Of a stretch of DNA of 64,000 bases, positions 51,443 through 60,110 are shown piece by piece (within the stretch, counting starts at the first letter, position 1; each line of letters opens with the position of its first letter). A program made the position numbers and the translations under genes. The stretch is from the NCBI GenBank assembly GCA_020440605.1, contig JAGRNT010000020.1, positions 1 to 64,000 on the forward strand, given 5' to 3'. The notes under the pieces are model-generated. The model saw only the letters and a list, made by a program, of their open reading frames with translations, was not told the DNA's origin and searched no databases. Origin of the DNA: a bacterium. Its GTDB lineage: Bacteria; 4484-113; JAFGCY01.

Positions 51443-52659
51443 CAGCGGTCGACCTCCCCGAGCACGATGTCAATCGCACCGATCACGGCCACCACGTCGG
51501 CAATCAGCTCGCCCTCGCACATCTCCGGCAGCGCAGCAAGGTTGACGAAGCTCGCGCCACGCACCTTGACACGCACGGGCTTGGCGCTGCCATCGCTGAC
51601 GACATAGAAGCCCAGCTCGCCCTTGCCACTCTCGATGGAGGCATAGGCCTCACCGGCCGGCGGCTTGATGCCCTCCGTCCAGTACTTGAAGTGGTGGATG
51701 TTGCGTTCGATGTCCTTGTAGATGTCGGCGCGCTTGGGCGGGGTGAATTCCCTGAGCTCCCACATGTGGGTCTCGGGCTCGGTCTCCTTCAGCTTGTCCA
51801 GGGCCTGCAGCACGATGCGGCGGGACTGGTAGAACTCCTCCATGCGCACCAGGTAGCGGGCGTAGACATCGCCTTCCTGTTCGACGGGGATGTCGAAGTC
51901 GAACTCCTCGTAGCGACAGTAGGGCCTGTCCTTGCGCAGGTCCTGGCGTACTCCGACAGCGCGCAGCAGCGCTCCCATCAGGCCGTAGCTGATGGTGCGC
52001 TCGCGGGACATCGGTCCGATGCCCTTGGTGCGCTCCAGCCAGATCGGGTTCTTGGTGAGCAGGCCGTGCAGGCGATCGATCTCCTTTCCGAAGCCCTCCG
52101 CCCAGCCGCGCACCATCTCATCGAAGCCCTCCGGCACGTCGGACTTGCAGCCACCGATGCGGATGTAGCTCGTCATCATGCGCTGGCCACCGACGAATTC
52201 GTAGATGTCCAGCAGCTTTTCACGCTCCGCGGTGCCGTACATGAACGCCGTGCTGGCTCCGATGTCCAGGGCGTGGGTGGCGATCCAGAGCAGGTGGCTC
52301 ATGCAGCGTGAGATCTCGTGCATGATCACGCGGATATAGCTGGCACGTGCCGGGATCTCGCCTCCGATCAGCTTCTCAACCGCCAGGCAGTAGGCCAGCT
52401 CATTGTTCATCGGAGCCAGATAGTCCATCCGGCAGTAGTGGGTGATGTTCTGGGTGTAGTTGTGATGCTCGCTGAGCTTCTCAATACCGGTGTGCAGATA
52501 GCCGATGTGCGGCGTGCACTTCATCACACGCTCGCCATCCAGCTCCAGTACGAGCCTGAGTACGCCATGCGTACTCGGATGCTGGGGACCCATGTTGATG
52601 GTCATCAGCTTGCCGGGCTCATTCTGCTCAATTGTCATGTTCTGCAGGTCCATCGACAT
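51442..52659 (-). CDS. nuoD: NADH-quinone oxidoreductase subunit D
   Basis: 49-kDa subunit of the quinone-binding site, 405 residues, separate from nuoC. Signatures: MTINMGPQHPSTHGVLRLVLELDGE, GYLHTGIEKLSEHHNYTQNITHYCRMDYLAPMNNELAYCLAVEKL with the quinone-contacting His/Tyr region, RVIMHEISRCMSHLLWIATHALDIGA, and SIESGKGELGFYVVSDGSAKPVRVKVRGASFVNL. The C-terminal DVVAVIGAIDIVLGEVDR is canonical. Nine bases after nuoC; its stop overlaps the unknown gene's start. Confidence 0.95.
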   Translation of the reverse strand: MSMDLQNMTIEQNEPGKLMTINMGPQHPSTHGVLRLVLELDGERVMKCTPHIGYLHTGIEKLSEHHNYTQNITHYCRMDYLAPMNNELAYCLAVEKLIGGEIPARASYIRVIMHEISRCMSHLLWIATHALDIGASTAFMYGTAEREKLLDIYEFVGGQRMMTSYIRIGGCKSDVPEGFDEMVRGWAEGFGKEIDRLHGLLTKNPIWLERTKGIGPMSRERTISYGLMGALLRAVGVRQDLRKDRPYCRYEEFDFDIPVEQEGDVYARYLVRMEEFYQSRRIVLQALDKLKETEPETHMWELREFTPPKRADIYKDIERNIHHFKYWTEGIKPPAGEAYASIESGKGELGFYVVSDGSAKPVRVKVRGASFVNLAALPEMCEGELIADVVAVIGAIDIVLGEVDR

Positions 52660-52668
52660 AGCTGCCCC

Positions 52669-53217
52669 CTAGCTTTCCAGGATGTCGAACCGCGCTTCCG
52701 GCTCGGCCACTGTTGCGCCGAGCTTCCAGGCCGGCTTGCCGTCAAAGGGATAGTCACGCCGCAAAGGGTGCCCATCCCACTGCTCGGGCAGCAGGATGCG
52801 GCGCTGCTCCGGATGACCGACGAAATTGATTCCGAACAGGTCGTAGACCTCACGCTCATGCCAGTTGGCGGCGGCGAAGTCGTTGGCCATGCTGTCAACC
52901 CGGGGCAGCTCGGATTCGCTGCCGGTGTCATCCAGGCGGCAGCGCACGCGCACGCGGTCATGCAGGTCCACGCTGTACATCTCGTAGACGAGCTCAAAGC
53001 GCGGCTCCTGCGGGGCGTAGTCCACGGCGGTCATGGAGCTCATCAGGTTGAGCTGGGTCTCTTCGCTGTCACGCAGGGTCAGCAGCACGGAGCGGATGTC
53101 CTGTGCGGGAACGAGGATTGAGAGGTCACCGGCGGCGGTTGAGCTGTCGAGCAGCTTCGCTCCCAGCAGGCGGCCGGTGATTTCCAGCAATTCCTCGGCG
53201 GTTCTCAGTTCAGCCAT
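52669..53217 (-). CDS. nuoC: NADH-quinone oxidoreductase subunit C
   Basis: 30-kDa-type subunit, 182 residues, unfused. The family core is DSMANDFAAANWHEREVYDLFGINFVGHPEQRRILLPEQWDGHPLRRDYPF, i.e. W-x-ERE-x-[YW]-D-[LM]-[FY]-G-[IV]-x-F-x-[GN]-HP-x-[LR]-RR-[IL]-[LM]-[LM]-x-x-x-W-x-G-[HY]-PLRKD[YF]P. Its start overlaps the nuoB stop by one base (TAATG). Confidence 0.95.
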   Translation of the reverse strand: MAELRTAEELLEITGRLLGAKLLDSSTAAGDLSILVPAQDIRSVLLTLRDSEETQLNLMSSMTAVDYAPQEPRFELVYEMYSVDLHDRVRVRCRLDDTGSESELPRVDSMANDFAAANWHEREVYDLFGINFVGHPEQRRILLPEQWDGHPLRRDYPFDGKPAWKLGATVAEPEARFDILES

Positions 53218-53786
53218 TACTTGCCGTCCATCCGGCCCGAGGGCTCGGCCTTGGGATTCATGGCGCGACCGGTACGGATCTTGTTCTGCAGCTTGATCAG
53301 ACCGTCCTGCAGCGCTTCCGGGCGCGGCGGGCAGCCGGGGATATAGAGATCAACGGGGATGATGTGGTCCACGCCGGGCACGATGCTGTAGGTCTGGAAC
53401 ACACCGCCGCAGCTGGCGCAGGCGCCCATACTGATCACCCACTTGGGATGCGGCATCTGCTCGTAGAGCTCGCGGATCACGGGAGCCATCTTCCAGCTCA
53501 GGCGGCCAGGCACGATCATCAGATCAGCCTGGCGCGGACTGGCGCGGAACACCTCGCTGCCGAAGCGGCTCTGGTCGAAGCGCGCGGCACTGGAGGCCAT
53601 CATCTCAATGGCGCAGCAGGCCAGACCGAAGGCCATCGGCCAGAGGCTGTTGGTCTGGGCCACGCGCACGATCCAATCCAGCTTGGTAAGCAGGATCGAG
53701 CTGTCTCCCGGGCTCCAGTTGTCAATGTAGGGCCGCGCATCCGCATTGGTCGGCGCGTTGATCAGCCTCGTCTCGGGATTCGTCAT
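53217..53786 (-). CDS. nuoB: NADH-quinone oxidoreductase subunit B
   Basis: PSST-type subunit holding the terminal cluster N2, 189 residues. The four ligands are visible: the double Cys in [21 protein letters not shown], Cys in [16 protein letters not shown] and Cys in [55 protein letters not shown] is typical. ATGA overlap with nuoA. Confidence 0.96.
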   Translation of the reverse strand: MTNPETRLINAPTNADARPYIDNWSPGDSSILLTKLDWIVRVAQTNSLWPMAFGLACCAIEMMASSAARFDQSRFGSEVFRASPRQADLMIVPGRLSWKMAPVIRELYEQMPHPKWVISMGACASCGGVFQTYSIVPGVDHIIPVDLYIPGCPPRPEALQDGLIKLQNKIRTGRAMNPKAEPSGRMDGK

Positions 53787-54199
53787 TGCCTGAGCTCCTT
53801 GGGGGGCGGCGGACCCTCATGTCCCCAGTCGAAGATGCCGCTTCTGAGGTCGTACATGTAGCCGATCACCAGCACGATGAAGAAGGGGGCCATGATCCCC
53901 AGCCAATAGGCATTGGCTCCCATCTCACGGAACTCCTGCGCCGTAACGGCCCAGGGTACGAGGAAGATGGTTTCCACATCGAAGATCACGAACAGGATGC
54001 CGACGAGGTAGTAGTGGATCGGGTAGCGGTCCAGCTTGAAGCCCTCGTTGGGCATGCCGCATTCGTAGGGACGCGACCAGTCGTAGGTATCGGACTTGAC
54101 GGTGATCGCGAAGCGATGGCTGACGAGAATCAGCAGAGCGCTGACTCCCAGCATCATGGCAAAGAATATGAATATTCCCACGTACTCGGATAAGTTCAT
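53783..54199 (-). CDS. nuoA: NADH-quinone oxidoreductase subunit A
   Basis: Small membrane subunit, 138 residues, three helices. Family features are the loop [47 protein letters not shown], with the quinone-channel Cys and F-[DE]-[VI]-E loop, and a third helix before LRSGIFDWG. First gene of the nuo operon; GAGGA lies six bases upstream. A promoter at 54345-54373 and a structured leader precede it. Confidence 0.96.
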   Translation of the reverse strand: MNLSEYVGIFIFFAMMLGVSALLILVSHRFAITVKSDTYDWSRPYECGMPNEGFKLDRYPIHYYLVGILFVIFDVETIFLVPWAVTAQEFREMGANAYWLGIMAPFFIVLVIGYMYDLRSGIFDWGHEGPPPPKELRQ

Positions 54200-54231
54200 G
54201 CCAATCCTCGGCCAGAAAGCAAATACGGGCC

Positions 54232-54247
54232 GGTGCAGATTTGCACC
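54232..54247 (-). repeat. Small hairpin in the nuo leader
   Basis: GGTGCA (54232-54237) and TGCACC (54242-54247) around a four-base loop, 33-48 bases before the nuoA start. Possibly part of the structured leader. Confidence 0.35.
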
Positions 54248-54280
54248 TTGACCCCGTACTTAGCCATTCCGGTTAGGTCC

Positions 54281-54326
54281 CGGGGTAAATCGTAACTGCA
54301 ATTACGATTCCCACCCCTTTTACTAC
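54281..54326 (-). promoter_or_regulatory. Inverted repeat in the nuo leader (operator or RNA hairpin)
   Basis: AATCGTAA (54288-54295) and TTACGATT (54302-54309) are perfect complements separated by six bases. Outside them CGGGGTA and a run of C (CCCACCCC, 54311-54318) extend the pairing to GGGGT/ACCCC on the minus transcript, with a small bulge. The element lies about 30-50 bases downstream of the predicted start site and about 90 upstream of nuoA. It could be a repressor operator, an RNA stem or both. Confidence 0.5.
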
Positions 54327-54344
54327 TGAATTCAGGACGGGGTG

Positions 54345-54373
54345 ATTATACTCGTGAATAGCGAATCGAACAA
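54345..54373 (-). promoter_or_regulatory. Promoter of the nuo operon
   Basis: On the minus strand TTGTTC (54373-54368), a 17-base spacer, then TATAAT (54350-54345), predicting a start near 54338 and a leader of about 138 bases. This is the best two-box promoter in the window and lies just after ftsW. Confidence 0.72.
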
Positions 54374-54407
54374 CCGATTATCGGCCGCTCAGACGGATAA
54401 TTCACAC

Positions 54408-55715
54408 TTAACCCACATCGCTGCGCAGTGCGCCGGTGCTGGTGCGGCGCTCCTGGCTGGTGCTGAGGCGGCTTTCACGGCTGATCTGGCGGATCTCAGC
54501 CAGGCCGATGGCGATGATCAGTGAAACGCTGACCATGCTCACGATCAGACTGGTGCCTCCCACGGAGAAGAACGGCAGGGTCAGTCCACTGTTGGGAACC
54601 ACGTTTGTGGTCACGGCGATGTTGACCATAGCCTGCAGGCAAATCGTGAATCCAATGGCGGCTGCCACGGTGCGATGGAAGGGATCACGGCAGCGGCTGG
54701 ACAGTTCCTGGGCAAACCAGGCCAGCGCAAGGAACAGCCCGAGCACGAAGATTCCGCCCAGCAGGCCAAGCTCCTCGACGATCACCGGAAACACGAAATC
54801 GGTGCGGGCATAGGGCAATCGGTTGAGCTTCTGCTCGCTCCGCAGGTAACCCCGGCCGGTCATGCCGCCGTCGATGATTGCACCCATGGACTGCGTGATC
54901 TGGAAGGCTGCCGCGTCGTCGTTTTCCATTGGGTTGCGGAAGGTCTCAAGGCGCTGGCTCACATATGGCACGAAGTGCGGGGCCACGTAGAAAATGGACA
55001 GACCGAGCAGCACCAGGGATCCGGCGAGGATCAGCAGCTGGGTGCGCTGGATGCCGGCGATCACGAGCGTGATCGCACTGGCGGCGACGATGATCGCGGT
55101 ACTGCCGAGATCCGGCTGGATCACGGTGAAACCAGCGGCTGCGGCGATCGCCGCGAAGCACAGCGCCGGAACGTGCGGCCAGTTCGGTCGCCTGCGGCTG
55201 AGGCTGCGCCCCTGCTCCCGGGCCTGCTGCAATTCGGAAGGCTGACGCCGCCACCAGCACAGCAGCTGCGCCAGGTAGAGGATCAGGGTCAGCTTGAGCA
55301 GTTCAGAGGACTGGAAGGTGATTCCGAAGATGCTTATCGCCCTGGTGGCGCCGTTGGCACTGGCACCCATCCCGGAGAACTTGACGAGGATCACCAGTGC
55401 AAGCGAGGTGAGGAACAGCACCGGAATCACGAATTTTGCCCAGCGCCTGACCGGTGAGAAGGCCACATAGGCCGCGATCCCAGCCAGGCTTAGGATCACA
55501 CCGATGCCGAGCATCATCATGTGGCGGATGAAGTCGCCATAGGGGGCGTTGCCAGCGGCGATGTTGGAGTAGACCGTTGTCGAATAGACCATCGCCGCCC
55601 CGCTCAGCACGAGCAGGGTCAGCACGATTGCCAGATTGCGCACGCTGCCATGCAGCGCACGGATGCGCGGCGTGGCGCTGAGTGCCACGGGAGACGTGAT
55701 CGTCCCAGATCCCAC
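54408..55715 (-). CDS. ftsW: Cell-division peptidoglycan glycosyltransferase FtsW
   Basis: SEDS-family lipid II polymerase working with the FtsI transpeptidase at the septum. The 435 residues have about ten helices; SEDS signatures include FGITFQSSELLKLTLILYLAQLL, VIQPDLGSTAIIVAASAITLVIAG, GAIIDGGMTGRGYLRSEQKLNRLPYARTDFVFPVIVEELGLLGG and NVAVTTNVVPNSGLTLPFFSVGGTSL-like (read NIAVTTNVVPNSGLTLPF). Start GTG 55715 has GAGGTG six bases before it. It is followed by the nuo promoter rather than murG, the usual neighbour. Confidence 0.92.
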   Translation of the reverse strand: MGSGTITSPVALSATPRIRALHGSVRNLAIVLTLLVLSGAAMVYSTTVYSNIAAGNAPYGDFIRHMMMLGIGVILSLAGIAAYVAFSPVRRWAKFVIPVLFLTSLALVILVKFSGMGASANGATRAISIFGITFQSSELLKLTLILYLAQLLCWWRRQPSELQQAREQGRSLSRRRPNWPHVPALCFAAIAAAAGFTVIQPDLGSTAIIVAASAITLVIAGIQRTQLLILAGSLVLLGLSIFYVAPHFVPYVSQRLETFRNPMENDDAAAFQITQSMGAIIDGGMTGRGYLRSEQKLNRLPYARTDFVFPVIVEELGLLGGIFVLGLFLALAWFAQELSSRCRDPFHRTVAAAIGFTICLQAMVNIAVTTNVVPNSGLTLPFFSVGGTSLIVSMVSVSLIIAIGLAEIRQISRESRLSTSQERRTSTGALRSDVG

Positions 55716-55742
55716 TGTTCACCTCAAAACCCGGTGACGTGC

Positions 55743-57110
55743 TCAGCCGAGATCAAGCGAAGCGACTATCTGCTTGAAATGCTCGCCACGCACGTCGAAT
55801 CCGGGGTACTGGTCGAAGCTGGCGCAGGCCGGTGACAACAGCAGTGTTCCACCCTCGCCCGCCAGTTGCCGTACACCCTCCTGCACGGCCTGTTCGACGT
55901 TCTCAACCCTCGAAAATCCATTATAACCCGCCGCGCGCAGTTCCTGCTCGAATCTGTCGGCAGCTTCGCCATACAGAATCGCATGCTGGGCCTTCTGCTT
56001 CAGCAGCTCAACCATCACGGACAGGTCAGTGTTCTTGTCGCGCCCGCCGAGGATGATTGCCAGCGGACCCTGCATTGCCCTGAGCGCGATGATCGTAGCC
56101 TCGGGGTTGGTTGCCTTGCTGTCGTTGTAGAAGCGGATTCCGCCGGCTTCGCGGCAGAGCTCAATGCGGTGCTCATAGCCCTGGAAGCTGGAGAGCCGCT
56201 CGATGATCGTTTCGCGCGTGGCCCCGACCACGAGCGCCGCGAGGATCGCCGCCATGGCGTTCTCCACGTTGTGCAGCCCTGGAATCCGGATGCAGTCCAG
56301 CGGGATCTCCGCGCCCTCGCTGCCCAGGTCGCAGATGATGCGGTCGTTGGCAAGCCAGGCGCCACGCAGGCGGTTGCCGGGCGTGGAGCGGTACTGCAGG
56401 AAATGCAGGTCCGGACGCTTGAACACATCCGGATGGAACTCGGGGGTCATGGCATTCGTGATCACGAAGTCCCCCTCCTGCATGTTGTCTACCATGCGCC
56501 GCTTGATGCGGGCATATTCCTCCACTGTGCCGTGGCGGTCAAGGTGGTCAGGTGTCAGGTTGGTGTAGATGGCGATGCGCGGCGCGAAGGCGTCGATGGC
56601 CTCCAGCTGGTAGCTGGAAACCTCCAGCGCCACGAATTCATTGGGCTGGATCTCATCGAGGCTGGCCAGCAGTGGGCTGCCGATGTTGCCAAGCACATGA
56701 CAGGGGCCGAGCGCGGAGAGGATATGGCCGAGCATCACGGTCGTCGTGCTCTTGCCGTTGGTGCCGGTGATGCCGATCAGGTAGCCCTCGCAGTAGCGCG
56801 AGGCGAATTCCAGTTCGGAAATCACATTGACACCGGCGGCCAGCGCGGCACTGACATTGCTGTTGCTGAGCGGCACACCGGGACTGACGATCAGGGTATC
56901 TAAGGTCGCCGCCGAATCCTCAGCACCCTCCCCTGCGATGATGTCATAGCGGTCCTCGGCCTGCTGCTGCAGTTCGGATAGTGACTCTGGGGGCGTGTTG
57001 TCAACGAAGACCAGCGGCCGCACCATGCGTGGGGCGAGGTACTCGACGCAGGCCCGGCCCGTCTTGCCGAGTCCGTAGATGCCAACCTTCTGTCCGAGCC
57101 AGTCGTTCAA
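55743..57110 (-). CDS. murD: UDP-N-acetylmuramoyl-L-alanine--D-glutamate ligase
   Basis: Cytosolic ATP-dependent ligase adding D-Glu to UDP-MurNAc-L-Ala, 455 residues. N-terminal GIYGLGKTGRACVEYL binds the UDP part; the P-loop is GITGTNGKSTTTVMLGHIL; the central domain has GNIGSPLL, EVSSYQLEAI, NLTPDHLDRHGTVEEYARIK; the C-terminal domain has HRIELCREAGGIRFYNDSKATNPEATIIAL and ILGGRDKNTDLSVM, LLSPACASFDQY. The start is TTG 57110 with only a weak ACGGA upstream. Follows mraY by 30 bases. Confidence 0.95.
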   Translation of the reverse strand: MNDWLGQKVGIYGLGKTGRACVEYLAPRMVRPLVFVDNTPPESLSELQQQAEDRYDIIAGEGAEDSAATLDTLIVSPGVPLSNSNVSAALAAGVNVISELEFASRYCEGYLIGITGTNGKSTTTVMLGHILSALGPCHVLGNIGSPLLASLDEIQPNEFVALEVSSYQLEAIDAFAPRIAIYTNLTPDHLDRHGTVEEYARIKRRMVDNMQEGDFVITNAMTPEFHPDVFKRPDLHFLQYRSTPGNRLRGAWLANDRIICDLGSEGAEIPLDCIRIPGLHNVENAMAAILAALVVGATRETIIERLSSFQGYEHRIELCREAGGIRFYNDSKATNPEATIIALRAMQGPLAIILGGRDKNTDLSVMVELLKQKAQHAILYGEAADRFEQELRAAGYNGFSRVENVEQAVQEGVRQLAGEGGTLLLSPACASFDQYPGFDVRGEHFKQIVASLDLG

Positions 57111-57140
57111 TTCCGTGTCCGTTGATTTGGGGTGAGGAGA

Positions 57141-58214
57141 TTATGCAACACGCGTGCGGTAACGCAGCACAAGGCAGATGAAAGTCAGGATGAGCAACAG
57201 TGAACTGAGCAGTCCGGGCAGCAGGCCCAGGCGCAGCCAGAGCCAGGCACTGAGGCAACCCCAGAGCTGAAGGGCAGCGAATACATAGACGACGGTGGTC
57301 TCCTTCCAGCCGGCCAGCTCGAAGTGGTGGTGGATCGGCGTCATCAGGAAGATGCGTTTTCCGCCGGTACGTTTGAAGTAAACCACCTGCAGCATCACAC
57401 TCAGCACTTCCACCACCCAGATGAAGGCAAACAGACCGAGGTAGAGCCACTCTCCACTGAAGAACCAGATGCCGGCGGCCAGTGCGCCGATGCACAGTGA
57501 CCCGCTGTCACCCATGTAGATCGACGCCGGTTTCCAGTTGTAGCTCAGAAAGGCGATCAGCAGCCCGATGCAGACCGCAACCGGCAACAACAGTGCATTT
57601 GATACGGAGAACATGGGCAGCACCACGAGCATCGCCAGGTAGCTGGCCAGAGAGCTCGTGCCGAGCAGGCCGTCAAGCCCGTCAGTGAAATTGCTGCCGT
57701 TCATGGCACCAAGCCAGATGAACAGTCCGAGCAGGTAATAGAGCCACACCGGAAGTCCGGCGGCGAAGCTGAGCTGTGCGCCGGGAAGCAGGCCGGTGGC
57801 GTCATGTGACCCCGGCAGGTGCAACAGACTGTCGCGGATCAGGTACAACAGCAACAGCCCGGTGAGGATCATTGCCGGCAGCTTGAAGCGCGCCTTGAGT
57901 CCGGCTGATCCACCAAGCACCTTGGACCTGTCGTCAATGAAGCCGAGCAGGCCCATCAGGACTGAGGCAAAACAGACATAGGCGACTGAGCGGGATGCAG
58001 GCTCAATCACGAGGAATGAGCCAAGCAGCAGCATGCACAGCACAAACACAAGACCGGCACCGGTCGGCACCTTGCCCTTCTGCTTGTGACTTTCGGGTCC
58101 GGCCTCGCGGAAGGCCTGGTTCATTCTGCCGCCGACGATTCTGCGGTAGAGGAAGAACAGCACCAGGCCGACTGCAACTGAACCGATGCCAGCCACTGTC
58201 AGCGGGAACTGCAT
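57141..58214 (-). CDS. mraY: Phospho-N-acetylmuramoyl-pentapeptide transferase
   Basis: Integral membrane enzyme making lipid I from UDP-MurNAc-pentapeptide and undecaprenyl phosphate, 357 residues with about ten helices. Hallmarks: KGKVPTGAGLVFVL, GFIDDRSKV (the DD pair), NGSNFTDGLDGLLGTSS, SYNWKPASIYMGDSGSL and FLMTPIHHHFELAGWKE (HHH loop). Start ATG is two bases after the murF stop. Confidence 0.95.
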   Translation of the reverse strand: MQFPLTVAGIGSVAVGLVLFFLYRRIVGGRMNQAFREAGPESHKQKGKVPTGAGLVFVLCMLLLGSFLVIEPASRSVAYVCFASVLMGLLGFIDDRSKVLGGSAGLKARFKLPAMILTGLLLLYLIRDSLLHLPGSHDATGLLPGAQLSFAAGLPVWLYYLLGLFIWLGAMNGSNFTDGLDGLLGTSSLASYLAMLVVLPMFSVSNALLLPVAVCIGLLIAFLSYNWKPASIYMGDSGSLCIGALAAGIWFFSGEWLYLGLFAFIWVVEVLSVMLQVVYFKRTGGKRIFLMTPIHHHFELAGWKETTVVYVFAALQLWGCLSAWLWLRLGLLPGLLSSLLLILTFICLVLRYRTRVA

Positions 58215-58216
58215 GC

Positions 58217-59941
58217 TCAGACCGCCGTGCCGTTGAGCAGGTCATTGACTACGCGCTCGAGGTGCAGGGCGCGGCTGCCCTTGACCATCACCACCTTGGG
58301 TTTGTCATTGCGGTTGATCGCACTGAGCAGCAGAGCGCTGAGCTTGCTGGCGGCGCGGTCGTCGAGGATCACGGTGTCTCCGCGCTGACGGGTGTCGTTG
58401 TTCTGCTGCGCACCGCGTCCACCGCGCATCGGTGCCCCGAATTCCCGGTTGCTGCGCTCGCCGTGCATGGGAGCTCCGAAGCTGCGGTCCTCGGGACGGA
58501 AGCCCATCGAGGCCTCGAGCTCACTGCGGCCCTCGATGTAGAACAGCTCAACGTCGTCCATACCCTCAACCTCATTGAAGGCGTTCATGCGCGGGCCGAT
58601 CGCATAGACCTGCTTCAGCGGCAGGTTGAGCGTTGTCAGTGCGCACTGGCGGTGCAGCAGCGTCTCATACTTGCCGAGTTCCAGCATGTCGCCGATCACG
58701 AGGATCTTCTCGAAGCTGTCGTCAATGTTGAGCAGCAGCTCCAGACTGTCGCGCACGCTGGCCGGCGAACTGTTGTAGCAGTCGTCAACAAGGAACAGGT
58801 CCTGGCCGAGCTGGAAGAGGTTCAGGCGCTGCGGGGCCGGCAGCAGCTCAGGCGCAGCCTCGGCGATGTCATCAAGCGTGAGACCCATGCTCAGGCCAGC
58901 GGCGGCAGCGGCGGTGAGGTTCTCGATCGCGCCACGACCCAGCATCTGCAGCTGCACCTGGACCTTGCCCTCGCGGGTGCAGAGCATGAAGCGGCTGCCG
59001 TCGATGCCGAGCAGCTCGACATCCTCCAGCCAGACATCCGCTTCCGGCAGGTCCAGCGGGAGCTCGAAGTTGTCATTGCGTGTGATGAAGGGCGGGATTC
59101 CGCAGTTTCTGTAGGCCTCTGAGGCATCGAAGAACATCAGTTCATATTCATCCCGGCTGGCCTTGCGCGAGCTGATCTCGTTGAGGATCCCGAACAGATT
59201 CTCATCGCGGCGGTTGAGCACCACGGTGCCGCCGGGAACCAGGCCGTCCACGATCTCACCCTTGGCCTTGTAGACTTCCTCAAAGGAACCGAGCCGGCCG
59301 ACATGGCTGCCCGAGGTGTTTGTGATCAGGGCGATGTTCGGATGCGAGATCCGTGAAAGCAGGCTGATCTCGCCGCGCGCGCGCATTGCCATTTCCACGA
59401 CGGTCATCTCCGTGTAGGCATTGATGCGGCTCAGGGCCAGCGGAACTCCGATTTCGTTGTTGAAGTTCTTTTCAGTACCGACGGTCTGGAAGCGCTTGGA
59501 CAGCAGCTGGATCAGCATTTCCTTGGTGCCGGTCTTGCCGACGCTGCCCGTGATGCCGATCACTTTCGTGTCGAACTGTCGGCGGAACCATTCCGCCATC
59601 TTCTGCAGAGATACGAGTGTGTGCCTGACCTCGATCACGCAGACATCCTCGAACTCCAGGAAGCCGCGCTGCACCTGGCTGCGCAGCCAGCTGAGGATCT
59701 CATGGATCTGATGGTGGCCGGTGCGCACGAAGCAGGCCACGGCCCCCTTGCCGATGCTGTCGATGATGAACTGGTGGCCGTCGCGGCTCTGGCCCATCAG
59801 CGGCACGAACAGCGTGCGGTGGTCCACGTAGCGGCTGTCGATGCAATAGTTGCCGAAGCGGATGTCCGGATTGCCATGCAGCAGTCTGCCGCCGATCGCA
59901 GGCAGCAGTTCGCCGATGGCGAAGGTCGATTCATTAGCCAT
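58217..59941 (-). CDS. murF: UDP-MurNAc-tripeptide--D-alanyl-D-alanine ligase with disordered insert
   Basis: Cytosolic ATP-dependent ligase adding D-Ala-D-Ala, 574 residues against about 450 in most species. Core: CIDSRYVDHRTLFVPLMGQSRDGHQFI, P-loop GITGSVGKTGTKEMLIQLL, ALSRINAYTEMTVVEMAMRARGEI, ITNTSGSHVGRLGS, VDDCYNSSPASVRDSLELL and ILVIGDMLELGKYETLLHRQ. Part of the extra length is a hydrophilic insert near residues 480-520 in the C-terminal domain, with FGAPMHGERSNREFGAPMRGGRG (a duplicated FGAPM-x-G unit) and QQNNDTRQRG. GAGG lies ten bases before the ATG. mraY follows after two bases. Confidence 0.9.
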   Translation of the reverse strand: MANESTFAIGELLPAIGGRLLHGNPDIRFGNYCIDSRYVDHRTLFVPLMGQSRDGHQFIIDSIGKGAVACFVRTGHHQIHEILSWLRSQVQRGFLEFEDVCVIEVRHTLVSLQKMAEWFRRQFDTKVIGITGSVGKTGTKEMLIQLLSKRFQTVGTEKNFNNEIGVPLALSRINAYTEMTVVEMAMRARGEISLLSRISHPNIALITNTSGSHVGRLGSFEEVYKAKGEIVDGLVPGGTVVLNRRDENLFGILNEISSRKASRDEYELMFFDASEAYRNCGIPPFITRNDNFELPLDLPEADVWLEDVELLGIDGSRFMLCTREGKVQVQLQMLGRGAIENLTAAAAAGLSMGLTLDDIAEAAPELLPAPQRLNLFQLGQDLFLVDDCYNSSPASVRDSLELLLNIDDSFEKILVIGDMLELGKYETLLHRQCALTTLNLPLKQVYAIGPRMNAFNEVEGMDDVELFYIEGRSELEASMGFRPEDRSFGAPMHGERSNREFGAPMRGGRGAQQNNDTRQRGDTVILDDRAASKLSALLLSAINRNDKPKVVMVKGSRALHLERVVNDLLNGTAV

Positions 59942-60110
59942 TTGTCGAATACCTCAAGTACCAAGTGTTCCGGGCGGTCCCGGGCGCTGCCGGAGCGTGC
60001 ATCCTATTGGACACCGATGTCCGCTACCGTGGATATGGAACAAAAATGAGTAGCGGTTTGGTTGTCCGGCAGGCCTATATTTTAATGCAGATTTCTCCGG
60101 AGTGCAGCAG
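59942..60110. other. Intergenic spacer between murE and murF
   Basis: 169 bases in an otherwise compact cluster. A minus-strand TAAAAT (60079-60084) could be the -10 of a secondary murF promoter, but no -35 is seen. No open frame of note. Confidence 0.3.
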
